Origin: Caldivirga sp. MU80
GTDB lineage: Archaea > Thermoproteota > Thermoprotei > Thermoproteales > Thermocladiaceae
DNA length: 39,077 nucleotides
Assembly (NCBI RefSeq): GCF_001663375.1
Contig: NZ_LCTF01000026.1
Span: 1 to 39,077 of the forward strand
Direction of reading: 5' to 3'
The translations under genes and the position numbers were made by a program. This document shows, piece after piece, positions 1-8,337 of this stretch. Every line of letters begins with the position of its first letter. Positions within the stretch are counted from its first letter, which is position 1. The notes beneath the pieces were generated by a model. That model had not been told where the DNA came from, did not search any database, and was given only the letters and a program-made list of their open reading frames with translations.

Positions 1-1061
1 CTTAGTGAGACTAGTACTGTGCTTCTTGGCTTTAGGAGTTTAATGTACTCATTCACCTGTTTGATAACGTACTGTGGCTCCTCCCACTTAACACGTCTAA
101 TGCCAAGCTTAACCTCAATGAGTAGGGTGGGTATTTTGCCCTGATTCACCAGGTCAATTAGTTTGCCCCAACCCACAGAACCAATACTCCCCTCGAAAAT
201 AACAATGTCAGGGACTAAGTGCTTTGGTAAGCCCTTGGCGTCGGGAACCATTAATGATAGTGTGTGGGGTAGTATTGATGGTTGGTAGAATATGGTGTAT
301 TCCCTACCCGTAACCCTAGACCTAACGGTGGCTAGGGGTGTGTTACCGGTAAACCAAATGAACCAGCCTTGAAGTGATACTGCATCCAGAGTCTCAATCA
401 CCTTAGCAGCCGTAAAAAGCTCTAGTACGTGGGCCATGTTATCCAATAGGCATTGAACCCTACCCCGTGTAGTTGGCGAAGCCATACATATTAGGATGGA
501 AAGGCCTGGCCTACGTAACGCATCACCCAGCCTCTCGGCACTGCCAGTGTACACCTCCGCCCCAGACCTCCTCACTACATCTATCGTCTCCCTAGACAGC
601 CTCGGGACTAGGTCAAGGTATTGCTTAACGATATCCCGCTCATCACCCACTGGGCAGAATATTGAGGCAACCTTTAATGCGAACTCATCATCCCTCTCAG
701 GCAAATCGCAACCACAACGCTTAACCACACCACCACTGGTGATGTAAGTCTCTGCGGAGAAGTGACCACTGACCGTGAAGCTGAGGTTCAGTATGACCTT
801 ACCATCAAGCACATCCCTAGGGACTCTATACACCTCCTCAGTCATGTTACGCCTCCTCCTCATCCTTGAAACGAGCCTAGAGCCCCGTAGACGCCTAATG
901 TTCACAAAGCAATCACCAGCATAAATGTAGATATAATTCGTCGTCTGGCGAGTACCACCAACAACCTGAGTAACCTCATATTCAGAGCCCAACGACTTAA
1001 CCAAACCCCCACCATCACCCCTACAACCGGTGAGGCATGGGGTGAGTAAATCCAAGGCCAC
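1..1061 (-). CDS. Hypothetical protein with PD-(D/E)XK nuclease-like C-terminal region (3' end beyond the window)
   Basis: The minus strand is open from a GTG at 1061 to the window edge, about 353 codons, with no stop, so the C-terminus is missing. A stop codon lies just upstream of the GTG; an ATG inside a run of arginine codons near 866 is an alternative start. The N-terminal and middle parts match no family I know. Near the truncated end the translation reads PDIVIFEG, then about 25 residues later TLLIEVKLG, followed by a Q/Y-containing helix. This is the spacing of a PD-(D/E)XK active site (Asp, then Glu-x-Lys) and suggests a nuclease or nuclease-derived fold. Codon use is ordinary for the window. 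The next gene to the right starts about 400 bp away and is divergent. I am confident that it is coding, but the nuclease assignment rests on one motif. Confidence 0.6.
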   Translation of the reverse strand, partial: MALDLLTPCLTGCRGDGGGLVKSLGSEYEVTQVVGGTRQTTNYIYIYAGDCFVNIRRLRGSRLVSRMRRRRNMTEEVYRVPRDVLDGKVILNLSFTVSGHFSAETYITSGGVVKRCGCDLPERDDEFALKVASIFCPVGDERDIVKQYLDLVPRLSRETIDVVRRSGAEVYTGSAERLGDALRRPGLSILICMASPTTRGRVQCLLDNMAHVLELFTAAKVIETLDAVSLQGWFIWFTGNTPLATVRSRVTGREYTIFYQPSILPHTLSLMVPDAKGLPKHLVPDIVIFEGSIGSVGWGKLIDLVNQGKIPTLLIEVKLGIRRVKWEEPQYVIKQVNEYIKLLKPRSTVLVSL

Positions 1062-1470
1062 AAACAGAGAGGCAATTAGGCTGCATTAAAGCATTCATGA
1101 ATCACTGAAACAAAAGACCAACATCACACAACGAAGCACCCACAAACCACAACAAACCCCAGGTACATGGCGCAAATACCACTCCTAAGTTTCTCATGCT
1201 TAGAACTCCAATAATGCCCAACAAGAATCCTAACCTCACTCAGTGATATATCTAGTGAGAAAGTTGCCCAAGTTAAATAGTAAATAGGTTTATAGTAACT
1301 TAAAATTTTAGAATAATATTATTACCATTTAACTTCATTATAGTTATAGTTCTTACAGCATTACCAGACACCATAATAATATAGAACGAATAGGGAACTG
1401 TAAATATAATGGTAATGTAGACACCGGTTTTTATACTCATCTATTCTGAGGTATTTTTTAGTGGGCTACA
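1062..1470. promoter_or_regulatory. AT-rich intergenic region with divergent-promoter character
   Basis: This stretch of about 400 bp has no convincing ORF on either strand. It is much richer in A+T than the flanking genes, especially 1260-1440. A TATA-like element (TTTTTATA, 1428-1435) lies about 35 bp before the GTG at 1471 and fits a leaderless or nearly leaderless transcript. I see no tRNA, no clear inverted repeat and no CRISPR-like repeat here. Confidence 0.4.
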
Positions 1471-2355
1471 GTGCAATTTCGGCTTAGCCTTAGTAACGCT
1501 GTTTCCGGCGAATTTAAAGTAAGGGCTCCACTTATTAAGCCTTCAAGGTTAACTGACGTAAGTAGAGGTGGTGTTGGAAAGGAGCTGAGCACCGGCTGGG
1601 TCGTGAATTTTGCCATTGGCTGCACTCATGCCTGTCCCTTCTGCTACGTGGATAATATTCATAAAAGGTTCTTCACAGGTAAGTATCCTGAAACTAAAGG
1701 AGAGTGGGGTACATACCTATTGATACCAGAGCCAGTATCATTTAAGAAAGCTCTTGAGGAGACTCCTTGGCATAAGTGGCGTGATGAGCTAGTACTTATG
1801 TCCTCAACTCATGATCCATTTTTGCCGCAACTTCTACCTTACGCAAAGGCAATCCTGGAGACCGGCCTCAAACATGGTGTACATTTCTTAATTCAGACGA
1901 GGAGCCTAAATGCGCTTCAATTGCTACCAATATTGGCTGAATACAAAAATCAAGTTATCTTCCAAGTTTCAATAGCTACGGTAAATGAGACGCTCAGGCG
2001 GGTTATTGAACCTCATGTGTCTCCAGCCGAGGCTAGGCTTATGATGCTTAAGAAGGCCAAGGAACACGGGCTTAGGATTGGGGTTATTATTGCCCCAATA
2101 ATACCACCAAATAAGCTTAGACCAAGTCTAGAGCAAGACTTAGATACATTAATGAGGAAATTAGCAAGCATAGGTGTTAACCAGGTCTTTGGTGAAATGT
2201 TGCATGTTAGAGGCTTTAACATTAAAAGACTTGAACAGTTACTGGGCGAAAGGATAATTATTAATGGGGAGGTGGATAGGTGGGTAGGAAGCCTATTCGA
2301 GGAACTTTTAAAAAAGCATAGGCTAAATGGTAAGTATTGGTATGAGTATTACTAA
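1471..2355 (+). CDS. Radical SAM protein, SplB (spore photoproduct lyase)-like
   Basis: This 294-residue protein has the radical SAM cysteine motif at C51-x3-C55-x2-C58 (GCTHACPFCY). The layout resembles the COG1533/SplB group, whose members use a [4Fe-4S] cluster and SAM to start radical chemistry. The start is GTG 1471: an in-frame stop lies at 1459-1461, and a TATA-like box ends about 35 bp upstream. The segment SSTHDPFLPQ and the later QTRSLNAL and VSIAT segments fit strands of the radical SAM barrel. I see no extra cluster-binding cysteines. The gene converges on a TcmP-like gene with only 43 bp between their ends. TcmP proteins are known as partners of three-cysteine-motif proteins, so a joint role is possible. 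The substrate is unknown. Confidence 0.75.
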   Translation: MQFRLSLSNAVSGEFKVRAPLIKPSRLTDVSRGGVGKELSTGWVVNFAIGCTHACPFCYVDNIHKRFFTGKYPETKGEWGTYLLIPEPVSFKKALEETPWHKWRDELVLMSSTHDPFLPQLLPYAKAILETGLKHGVHFLIQTRSLNALQLLPILAEYKNQVIFQVSIATVNETLRRVIEPHVSPAEARLMMLKKAKEHGLRIGVIIAPIIPPNKLRPSLEQDLDTLMRKLASIGVNQVFGEMLHVRGFNIKRLEQLLGERIIINGEVDRWVGSLFEELLKKHRLNGKYWYEYY

Positions 2356-2398
2356 ATGTTATTAATATTCTTTATAAGGCATTCTGAAAGAGACTTAC

Positions 2399-3454
2399 CT
2401 ACATTCGATCCTTTTGCATGTAGTTTATAAGTAGCCCATTAGTTAGCATTCTATATAATCCATCTTCACGTAAATTAACAATGTATTCTGATATACTCCT
2501 ATAAGGCTGTATCCATGGATGAGACTTTTTATGATGTTTATAAATTATTAAATCAAAGTGATAATGCCATGGATTTCCCATCTTCCATATCGAAGATCCA
2601 TAAACCTCATAATTTAAACTCTTTACTTTATCTACGTAATAATTATGTAAACATTCGCCAAACCCTTTCTCATTGCAGCACTTTCTCCATCCCTCATCAC
2701 CAAAGAATTCATCGAACTTATGTTTCTTACTGCAAGCTTCGCCTTTTTGGCGCCTTAACGATCCACACATGAAATTAAACATAACATCAACGATTACTTT
2801 ATAATTCTTACGAACATTAAGCAAAGTCTCCATAGCATTCCATTCAATCTCAGTACCTGTAGGATCAATAACGACAAGCCAATAATTACATTCATTTCTG
2901 TATTTCATTAATATATGGTGTATATAACTATTAAAATCGTCATAAAATTCTATATGAGGCATTGGCATATTAATATTTCTCAACCTTTCTAATACCTCAT
3001 TGATTACTTTCCTAAGAATATTCCTACGTTTTATATCTTTTTCCATTAAGAAAACCATTTTAAATGGTTTTAATTCTTTCTTCCCGAAATATCTTTCACC
3101 TAATGTGGGAGTTATGAGTGGAATAACTGCGGAACCAAAAATCGGTATTACCTTGTCCTCCAGAAGTAAGGGAACAATGCCTATACCTGCCGTAGCATCT
3201 ACGAAGCATGTACTTCCAGATACCCGCCTATGTATAACATTTATGGCTATTCCGGTATAGTACGAGATCAACACCTCTTTAAATGCATGATAAATCCTAA
3301 CCTTACCTTCCTCAACCTCGTAAGTCTCCTTATGTGGATCATATATATCTATTTCCTTCAAATGCTTAGAATAAATCTCATTTGGCCAACCATAATACTG
3401 CAGGATCTTTAATTGATCTATTAATCTCTCGCTTTCATCCTTTCTTTCCTTCAT
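2399..3454 (-). CDS. tcmP: Three-Cys-motif partner protein (TcmP)-like
   Basis: This 351-residue protein shows features I associate with TcmP: an N-terminal segment with ILQYYGWP, a methyltransferase-like loop FVDATAGIG (around residue 87), then VVIDPTGTEIEW, which resembles the DPxG..W block of the family. The C-terminal half contains several cysteines and histidines that could bind metal. TcmP function is not established; the fold looks SAM-methyltransferase-like. The gene is unusually rich in A+T compared with its neighbours, as is the 180 bp on its 5' side, which suggests horizontal acquisition. It converges on the SplB-like radical SAM gene, a pairing that fits the idea of a three-cysteine partner. 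The family call is from memory of motifs and is moderately sure. Confidence 0.55.
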   Translation of the reverse strand: MKERKDESERLIDQLKILQYYGWPNEIYSKHLKEIDIYDPHKETYEVEEGKVRIYHAFKEVLISYYTGIAINVIHRRVSGSTCFVDATAGIGIVPLLLEDKVIPIFGSAVIPLITPTLGERYFGKKELKPFKMVFLMEKDIKRRNILRKVINEVLERLRNINMPMPHIEFYDDFNSYIHHILMKYRNECNYWLVVIDPTGTEIEWNAMETLLNVRKNYKVIVDVMFNFMCGSLRRQKGEACSKKHKFDEFFGDEGWRKCCNEKGFGECLHNYYVDKVKSLNYEVYGSSIWKMGNPWHYHFDLIIYKHHKKSHPWIQPYRSISEYIVNLREDGLYRMLTNGLLINYMQKDRM

Positions 3455-3635
3455 AAGAAATAAATTAGTTATATTTTGATTTAAATAACTTACTCTTTAT
3501 ATTATTATCTTAAGCTAATTCTATCATTTTTATATTAAATATTTTATATCATTATTTAAACTAAAATTATTATATTGCATTTTCAATTTGTCTGACTATA
3601 TACATAATTATTACTTCAATATTTATTGCTCTGGT

Positions 3636-3710
3636 GGCCCCGGCCGGGATTTGAACCCGGGTTACGGGCTCCACAGGCCCGCGTGTTGTACCAGGCTACA
3701 CTACCGGGGC
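3636..3710 (-). tRNA. tRNA-His (GTG anticodon)
   Basis: Read on the minus strand, the acceptor stem GCCCCGG pairs with CCGGGGC. The D-arm has GTGT/ACAC. The anticodon loop CTGTGGA gives anticodon GTG, and the T-arm CCGGG-TTCAAAT-CCCGG is perfect. The base before G1 is G and the discriminator is C, the G-1:C73 identity pair of tRNA-His. There is no intron. Confidence 0.95.
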
Positions 3711-3836
3711 CTTAACGCCTAACTCCTGCCTAACAACCTTATTAGCTTTTCTCCTCACGGCTCCTTAAGTTGGCTTCCTTAACCCCAATAGCACTATATA
3801 TCGAGTTAAAGTTTATTAATCCCCTCAGCGTTTACA

Positions 3837-4115
3837 GTGTTGATGGGTGTTTTAGCCTTTATTCAGCGGCTTGGGAGATTACTTAAGCCGAGTCCTTCAT
3901 ACAACCTTAACCTCCTCGTTGACATGCTGCTTAACCTTGTTAGCGTTGATGCTGTTAGCCCTAGGGCTATGTTGGCTAGGAGGCATAAGTTAATGAACCT
4001 GAGGTCCGTGATTGCCGAGCTTGGTGTAGCTAACCTACTCTCCCTCAACAATAGCCCTAATTATGAGGACTTCAGGTACGTGATGCTCCTCTACGAGTCC
4101 GATAGTGGGGATTAG
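3837..4115 (+). CDS. Small hypothetical protein
   Basis: The 92-residue frame begins at GTG 3837, with TTG 3840 and ATG 3843 as close alternatives. A TATA-like stretch, TTTATTAAT, lies about 25 bp upstream (3811-3819), which supports transcription of this strand with almost no leader. The product is leucine-rich and probably helical, with a repeated LL/NL pattern, and I see no known motif. Its last four bases overlap the end of the convergent Rpp30-like gene. The antisense ORF inside it has no promoter and is ignored. The gene is probably real, but its function is unknown. Confidence 0.5.
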   Translation: MLMGVLAFIQRLGRLLKPSPSYNLNLLVDMLLNLVSVDAVSPRAMLARRHKLMNLRSVIAELGVANLLSLNNSPNYEDFRYVMLLYESDSGD

Positions 4116-4687
4116 GAGCATACGCCGCTCCTGTATATTGAATCCACTACTAGGGCCATTGGGTTATCCTTAACGGCCCTAACCCAGTAGCCCCTATCAC
4201 CAGTGAGCATGCCTAGCAGCGCCGCGGCGTCCATGGGGTTCTTCAAGTCACCCATTGAACCAACCCCAAGCGACAGCACAGCCCTTGTGGAGTAGTCCAT
4301 TACGTCCGAGGCTACCTTAACAAGGTCGTTTACTAGCCCCATCCTGAGGAAGGGTAGTAGGACAAGTTCAATGTACTTACCCTCACCCTCCATTATGGCC
4401 AACTGCCTTCTACTCGGGTACTCCCGGCCCGGCAGTATGGTGACTACGTCAACCCTGTCGTTTGTTATGTACTTGTTTAGGGCATACCTATTGTTACCAA
4501 CCACGTAGCTCACTGTGAACTGCCCCCAGCCACCACGCCTAGGCCCCTGGACCTTCCTCATGATCAGTAGCCCACTATCCTCCTCATCCCTCACCCTGGT
4601 TATTGAGGCCGCGGCCACGTACCCCATCCTAGCCATGGCCCTCAGGACCTCTGGGTCGTTGGTTGTTAGGTGTAGTTCAATGAACAT
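4112..4687 (-). CDS. RNase P protein component 3 (Rpp30)-like
   Basis: This 191-residue protein begins MFIELHLTTNDPEVLRAMARMGY, which resembles the start of archaeal Rpp30 (D/ELH, then a helix and a beta strand as in a PHP-like TIM barrel). It is slightly shorter than typical Rpp30. The C-terminal block with NPMDAAALLGMLTG and VKDNPMALV fits the conserved end where Rpp30 proteins carry an N-P/R-x-L type segment. It lies 13 bp downstream of Elp3 on the same strand, so both are likely co-transcribed, which fits a tRNA-maturation operon. RNase P of Thermoproteaceae is known to be reduced in its RNA. The call is moderate because similarity is to the general pattern, not a catalytic motif. Confidence 0.5.
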   Translation of the reverse strand: MFIELHLTTNDPEVLRAMARMGYVAAASITRVRDEEDSGLLIMRKVQGPRRGGWGQFTVSYVVGNNRYALNKYITNDRVDVVTILPGREYPSRRQLAIMEGEGKYIELVLLPFLRMGLVNDLVKVASDVMDYSTRAVLSLGVGSMGDLKNPMDAAALLGMLTGDRGYWVRAVKDNPMALVVDSIYRSGVCS

Positions 4688-4700
4688 GAGCCCACCTCAA

Positions 4701-6260
4701 CTAGCCCTGTATGTAATACTGCTCACCGGCCGTGGCCTCATCGCTGCGGCTTGAGCCTAGGTCGTAATTGAGGGGTTTAGCTCTCCTAAGGTCCTTGTAC
4801 ATGTAGATTGAGCCTGGGTACCTCCTGTAGCCCAACAGCCTATAGTAACCCCTAACCCCAACCCCGGATATCACGAAGACCCTTAATGCACCGTACTCGA
4901 GGGCCACCTCCTCGGCCTTAGCCATGAGCGCCCTGCCAATACCCCTATGCTGCCACCAAAGCAAGCCACTGGGCTCACCACCAACGGCCACCTGGGGCCC
5001 GTAGACGTGGAGCTCCCTCACCAGGGCCACCCTACCCTTTAACTCTGGCCTATGGGGCTTGTTAGGTATCCTAAGCCTCAGTATGCCGTAGAGCGTGTCC
5101 TCATTGTTAATGACCTCTAGGTAAACCTCCTCACCCCCGGAGGCCTCGTAGTTAATCCTATTAATCCACAGCCTACTGGGCCTCGGTGGCTCACCCCTCT
5201 CAAGTATCCTGTGCCCAACCTCACGGCACCTAATCTCAACGCACCTAAGCCCCATCTTGGCCATGAAACCCCAAACCTCCTCCCTCAGGTTGCCTATCCT
5301 GGGCCCATCCACAACCCAGTGCAGTGGAATATCCCTACCAAACCTCATAACCCTAACCCACCTAGGCACCCTAGCCAGCATCTTGGCCAGTAGGCTTAGC
5401 CAAGTCTCCGTGTCGTAGCTCCTGTACTCCCCCCTACGCCACATCTCGTACAGCTCAGTCCCCGGTACGACGAGTGTTGGGTATATTTTAACGCAGTCCG
5501 GCTTGAAGTCGGGGTTACTGAACAGTTCATCAACCATCGCCAAGTCCCTATCAGGGTCTGAGCCCGGTAACCCGGGCATTACGTGGTAGCAGACCTTGTA
5601 TGCCGAGTCCTTAAGGATCCTTGTTGACTTAACCACCTCAGCCACTCCATGACCCCTCCTAACCCTTGCCAACACATCATCGTATATTGACTGGACGCCC
5701 AACTCAACCCTGGTGGCCCCGTAGCTCAGCATCCAGTTGACCTGCTTCTCATAGGCGAAGTCGGGCCTTGTCTCTATGGTTAAAGCCACAACCCTAGCCC
5801 TAGCATCCTCATTCCTCAACTCCTCAACCTCCAAGTCACCGGACGGTGAACCACTGCTCCACACCGGGTAGTCGTTGAGGGCCCTGTAGACGTTGAGTAT
5901 GAACCAGTACTGGTAGTTGAGCGGTAGTGCAGTGAAGGTGCCGCCCATGACTATCACCTCAACCTTACTCACAGGGTGCCCCATAGCCCTATACTGAGCC
6001 ACCCTGGAGACCACCTGCATGTATGGGTCGTAGTTAACCCTAGAGGCCCTGAGGGGTACTGGGGAGTCCGGTAGGTAACTCTTGGGGGTGTTCAACTGTG
6101 GGCCACCTGGGCAGTAGATGCACCTACCCGGGCACGGTAGTGGCGCCGTCATTACGGCTATTGGCGTAACCCCAGAGATCACCCTAACAGGCTTCTTAAC
6201 GCCGCTGAAGAACCTCCCCTTAGCCACAACCCCCTTCCCAATCATGGCCAGCGCACTCAA
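4701..6260 (-). CDS. elp3: Elp3-family tRNA uridine-34 modification enzyme (radical SAM + GNAT)
   Basis: The protein joins a radical SAM domain to a C-terminal GNAT acetyltransferase domain, the Elp3 architecture. The cluster motif CPGRCIYC is at C43/C47/C50 (numbered from the first possible start), followed by GGTFTALP and the downstream barrel segment ETRPDFAYEKQV. The GNAT acetyl-CoA loop QHRGIGRAL is near residue 440, followed by VRGYYRLLGYRRYPG. Archaeal Elp3 makes carboxymethyl-uridine at the wobble base of some tRNAs. The upstream start at 6260 is TTG; ATG at 6245 (residue 6) is more likely because a TTAAATA box lies about 35 bp before it and the extra residues are not conserved in kind. 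It is the first gene of a likely operon with the Rpp30-like gene. Confidence 0.92.
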   Translation of the reverse strand: MSALAMIGKGVVAKGRFFSGVKKPVRVISGVTPIAVMTAPLPCPGRCIYCPGGPQLNTPKSYLPDSPVPLRASRVNYDPYMQVVSRVAQYRAMGHPVSKVEVIVMGGTFTALPLNYQYWFILNVYRALNDYPVWSSGSPSGDLEVEELRNEDARARVVALTIETRPDFAYEKQVNWMLSYGATRVELGVQSIYDDVLARVRRGHGVAEVVKSTRILKDSAYKVCYHVMPGLPGSDPDRDLAMVDELFSNPDFKPDCVKIYPTLVVPGTELYEMWRRGEYRSYDTETWLSLLAKMLARVPRWVRVMRFGRDIPLHWVVDGPRIGNLREEVWGFMAKMGLRCVEIRCREVGHRILERGEPPRPSRLWINRINYEASGGEEVYLEVINNEDTLYGILRLRIPNKPHRPELKGRVALVRELHVYGPQVAVGGEPSGLLWWQHRGIGRALMAKAEEVALEYGALRVFVISGVGVRGYYRLLGYRRYPGSIYMYKDLRRAKPLNYDLGSSRSDEATAGEQYYIQG

Positions 6261-6356
6261 CGCAAATAAACGCCCCGGCTATTTAACGGCTTCGTCAATG
6301 GGTTAACCTGGGCAGTGCCAGGTGCTGTCTGGTTAAAGTCTGTTCATTATGTAGGT

Positions 6357-6426
6357 TTAAATATTTATTTAAAAACCTAACCCAACACCGAAGGGGGGAC
6401 TTCTGGGTTATTGCAAAGTATTTAAA
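6357..6426 (+). promoter_or_regulatory. Two TATA-like boxes flanking a hairpin, upstream of the radical SAM gene
   Basis: A strong AT tract (TTTAAATATTTATTT, 6356-6370) is followed by an inverted repeat: AACCCA at 6379-6384 pairs with TGGGTT at 6404-6409, and inside it GAAG (6390-6393) pairs with CTTC (6400-6403). A second TATA-like box (AAAGTATTTAAAGG, about 6415-6427) lies about 25 bp before the ATG at 6448 and is the likely promoter of that gene. The first box may drive a small RNA or act as a regulatory region. Confidence 0.35.
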
Positions 6427-6447
6427 GGAGCAGTTTAGGTACTCGTA

Positions 6448-8088
6448 ATGGTTAAGGGGGATGAGAGGCTCGACATCGTCCTAACCACGGATAGGTCATT
6501 GATGACTAACCACCACGGTAAGGAATTCCTAGGCTTCCTAACCACTGGCCCAATCTTCGTCTCCCTCGGCCCATTCCAAAGGCTCTCGGAGTGGTTCCAC
6601 GTGTGGCTGGCTGCACCCAAGCCTAAGGTTGATAGGCTCGGTAGGCCCAGGGAGGCGCCGTATGGGCTTAGGAAGATTGAGGCAGCCCTAATCGACGCAG
6701 GCCTTAAGGCAGCCATAATAGACCCCGATTACGTGCCCAGGTACATTAAGAACGGCGCCAAGGTACTCATGCTGAGCCACCACGACTACTTCGGCCTCAA
6801 CCCACCCTCATCAACCTGGGCCGTGATTGTGGGTAAGGAGCCGCTTAATGCTTACCTATTCAAGAAGATGATGAGTAACCTGAAGCCCTACATTGACGAG
6901 GCCAAGAAGACAAACGGCCTGAAGATATTCGTGGGGGGCCCATCAGCATGGCAGTGGCTATACTTCCCGGAGCTCATTAGCTACTATGGGATTGACCTAG
7001 TCTTCGATGGGGAGGGTGACGTGGCCGTCGTTGACCTGGCCAAGAGGGCCCTCAACAATGAGCCCCTCCCCAGGTACGTCTACCTGGGTAGGTTGGACTC
7101 ACCAAGCATAGATGAGATAAGGGTCATTAAGGGCGCCTCCGTGAATGGGCTCGTTGAGATTGGGCGTGGCTGCCCGAGGAGCTGCGCCTTCTGCTCAGTC
7201 ACATTGAGGGCCCTGCGCTGGTACCCGTTGAGTAAGATTGAGGAGGAGCTCAAGGTCAACGTCAGGAATGGTGTCGTGCACGGCCTAATACACGCTGAGG
7301 ACGTCCCACTATACGGCTCACCCACAGTGATACCCAAGCCGGAGAAGCTCATTGAACTTCATAAGTTAGTTAAGAGGTACTACAAGACAGTTGCCTGGAG
7401 CCACACAACCCTGGCCGCTGTGCTTTACGGCGAGAAGATGCAGGGCAAGTTGATGAGTAAGATAGCCGAGATAATTGAGGATGAGAACCAGGACTGGTGG
7501 GGAGCCCAGGTGGGGCTTGAGACTGGCTCCCGCAGACTAGCCAAGATGATTATGCCAGGTAAGGCGGCCCCCTACAAGATTGAGAACTGGTGGGACGTGG
7601 TCACCGATGCATTATCCATAATGCACGAGATCAAGTTAATACCGGCCCTAACCATAATAGTTGGCCTACCTGGTGAAACAGCTGATGACGTTAACGAGAC
7701 CATTGAGCTCATTGAGAGGATTAGGCCATACAGGAGCCTAGTGGTCCCACTGTTCTACGTACCCATGAACCACATTAGGACTGATAAGGAGGGGTGGCTG
7801 TATAGGTACAACCTACTCCCAGAGCACATTGAGCTGCTCAGGGTTGTGTTTAGGCACTCGGTCTACTGGGCCAGGGACATTGTGAACAAATTCTACCTAA
7901 GGGGCCCATTAATGCTACCCGTGAGGATAGGCATAAACTACTTCATAAACTACATTGAGAAGAGGGTTAAGGAGATTGAGGACAGGCTGGACGAGATAAT
8001 GGCCAACATTAGGAACCAGGGCATTGAACAAAGATTCACACCAATGAAGCTCGTACAGGAGATCAATCAAGCCCAAGTAGCCTCATAG
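6448..8088 (+). CDS. Radical SAM protein with B12-binding-like N-terminal domain
   Basis: This 546-residue protein has the radical SAM motif at C242/C246/C249 (GRGCPRSCAFC). The N-terminal 230 residues look like a Rossmann-type cobalamin-binding module: AALIDAGL, DYFGLNPPSS, FVGGPSAWQW, then DLVFDGEGDVAVVDL. The last segment is typical of the B12-binding radical SAM class just before the cysteine motif. Later segments QVGLETGSRRLAKMIMPGK and LTIIVGLPGETADDV are standard for this class (SAM-binding strands and a glycine-rich loop). The ATG 6448 follows a TATA-like box at the leaderless distance. The gene stands alone between Elp3 (divergent) and an sRNA candidate. The substrate is unknown; RNA or lipid modification is possible. 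Confidence 0.8.
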   Translation: MVKGDERLDIVLTTDRSLMTNHHGKEFLGFLTTGPIFVSLGPFQRLSEWFHVWLAAPKPKVDRLGRPREAPYGLRKIEAALIDAGLKAAIIDPDYVPRYIKNGAKVLMLSHHDYFGLNPPSSTWAVIVGKEPLNAYLFKKMMSNLKPYIDEAKKTNGLKIFVGGPSAWQWLYFPELISYYGIDLVFDGEGDVAVVDLAKRALNNEPLPRYVYLGRLDSPSIDEIRVIKGASVNGLVEIGRGCPRSCAFCSVTLRALRWYPLSKIEEELKVNVRNGVVHGLIHAEDVPLYGSPTVIPKPEKLIELHKLVKRYYKTVAWSHTTLAAVLYGEKMQGKLMSKIAEIIEDENQDWWGAQVGLETGSRRLAKMIMPGKAAPYKIENWWDVVTDALSIMHEIKLIPALTIIVGLPGETADDVNETIELIERIRPYRSLVVPLFYVPMNHIRTDKEGWLYRYNLLPEHIELLRVVFRHSVYWARDIVNKFYLRGPLMLPVRIGINYFINYIEKRVKEIEDRLDEIMANIRNQGIEQRFTPMKLVQEINQAQVAS

Positions 8089-8125
8089 GATAACCCTTAA
8101 AACAAGGCGCAGCAATCATTAACCA

Positions 8126-8178
8126 GTGATGAGCTACGGGTCTTTTTAATGAAAGGTGAAGACAATAAACCGGCTGAC
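8126..8178 (+). ncRNA. Candidate C/D box sRNA
   Basis: A perfect C box GTGATGA (8126-8132) is followed at 52-nt total length by a D box CTGA (8174-8177). A relaxed C' box GTGAAGA (8156-8162) and a weak D' (ATGA, 8149-8152) lie between them. The guide next to the D box would be CAATAAACCGG, 11 nt, as usual in archaea. A TTAAAA box at 8097-8102 is 27 bp upstream. The flanks form at most a poor terminal stem, and I could not name a target. Confidence 0.35.
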
Positions 8179-8229
8179 CCGGCATCCACGCAGTAAACCT
8201 TAATTAGGCTCAAGCCGCAACGTCCAACA

Positions 8230-8304
8230 GGCCCCGTGGCCCAGCTTGGATAGGGCGGCGGCCTGCGGAGCCGTAGGACCCGGGTTCAAGTCCCGGCGGG
8301 GCCG
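8230..8304 (+). tRNA. tRNA-Arg (GCG anticodon)
   Basis: The acceptor stem GGCCCCG pairs with CGGGGCC. The D-arm is GCCC...GGGC. The anticodon loop CTGCGGA gives GCG (codon CGC), and the T-arm CCGGG-TTCAAGT-CCCGG is perfect. There is no intron and no encoded CCA. A TATA-like CTTAATTAGG at 8199-8208 is about 25 bp upstream. Confidence 0.95.
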
Positions 8305-8337
8305 CTAGGATTCATGCAAGTTAAGTTGATTATACCG

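Noticed and set aside
3455-3720. tRNA-His next to AT-rich foreign-looking DNA as an attachment site of an integrated element
   Set aside because: No direct repeat of the tRNA 3' end is seen further left in the window and no integrase gene is present.
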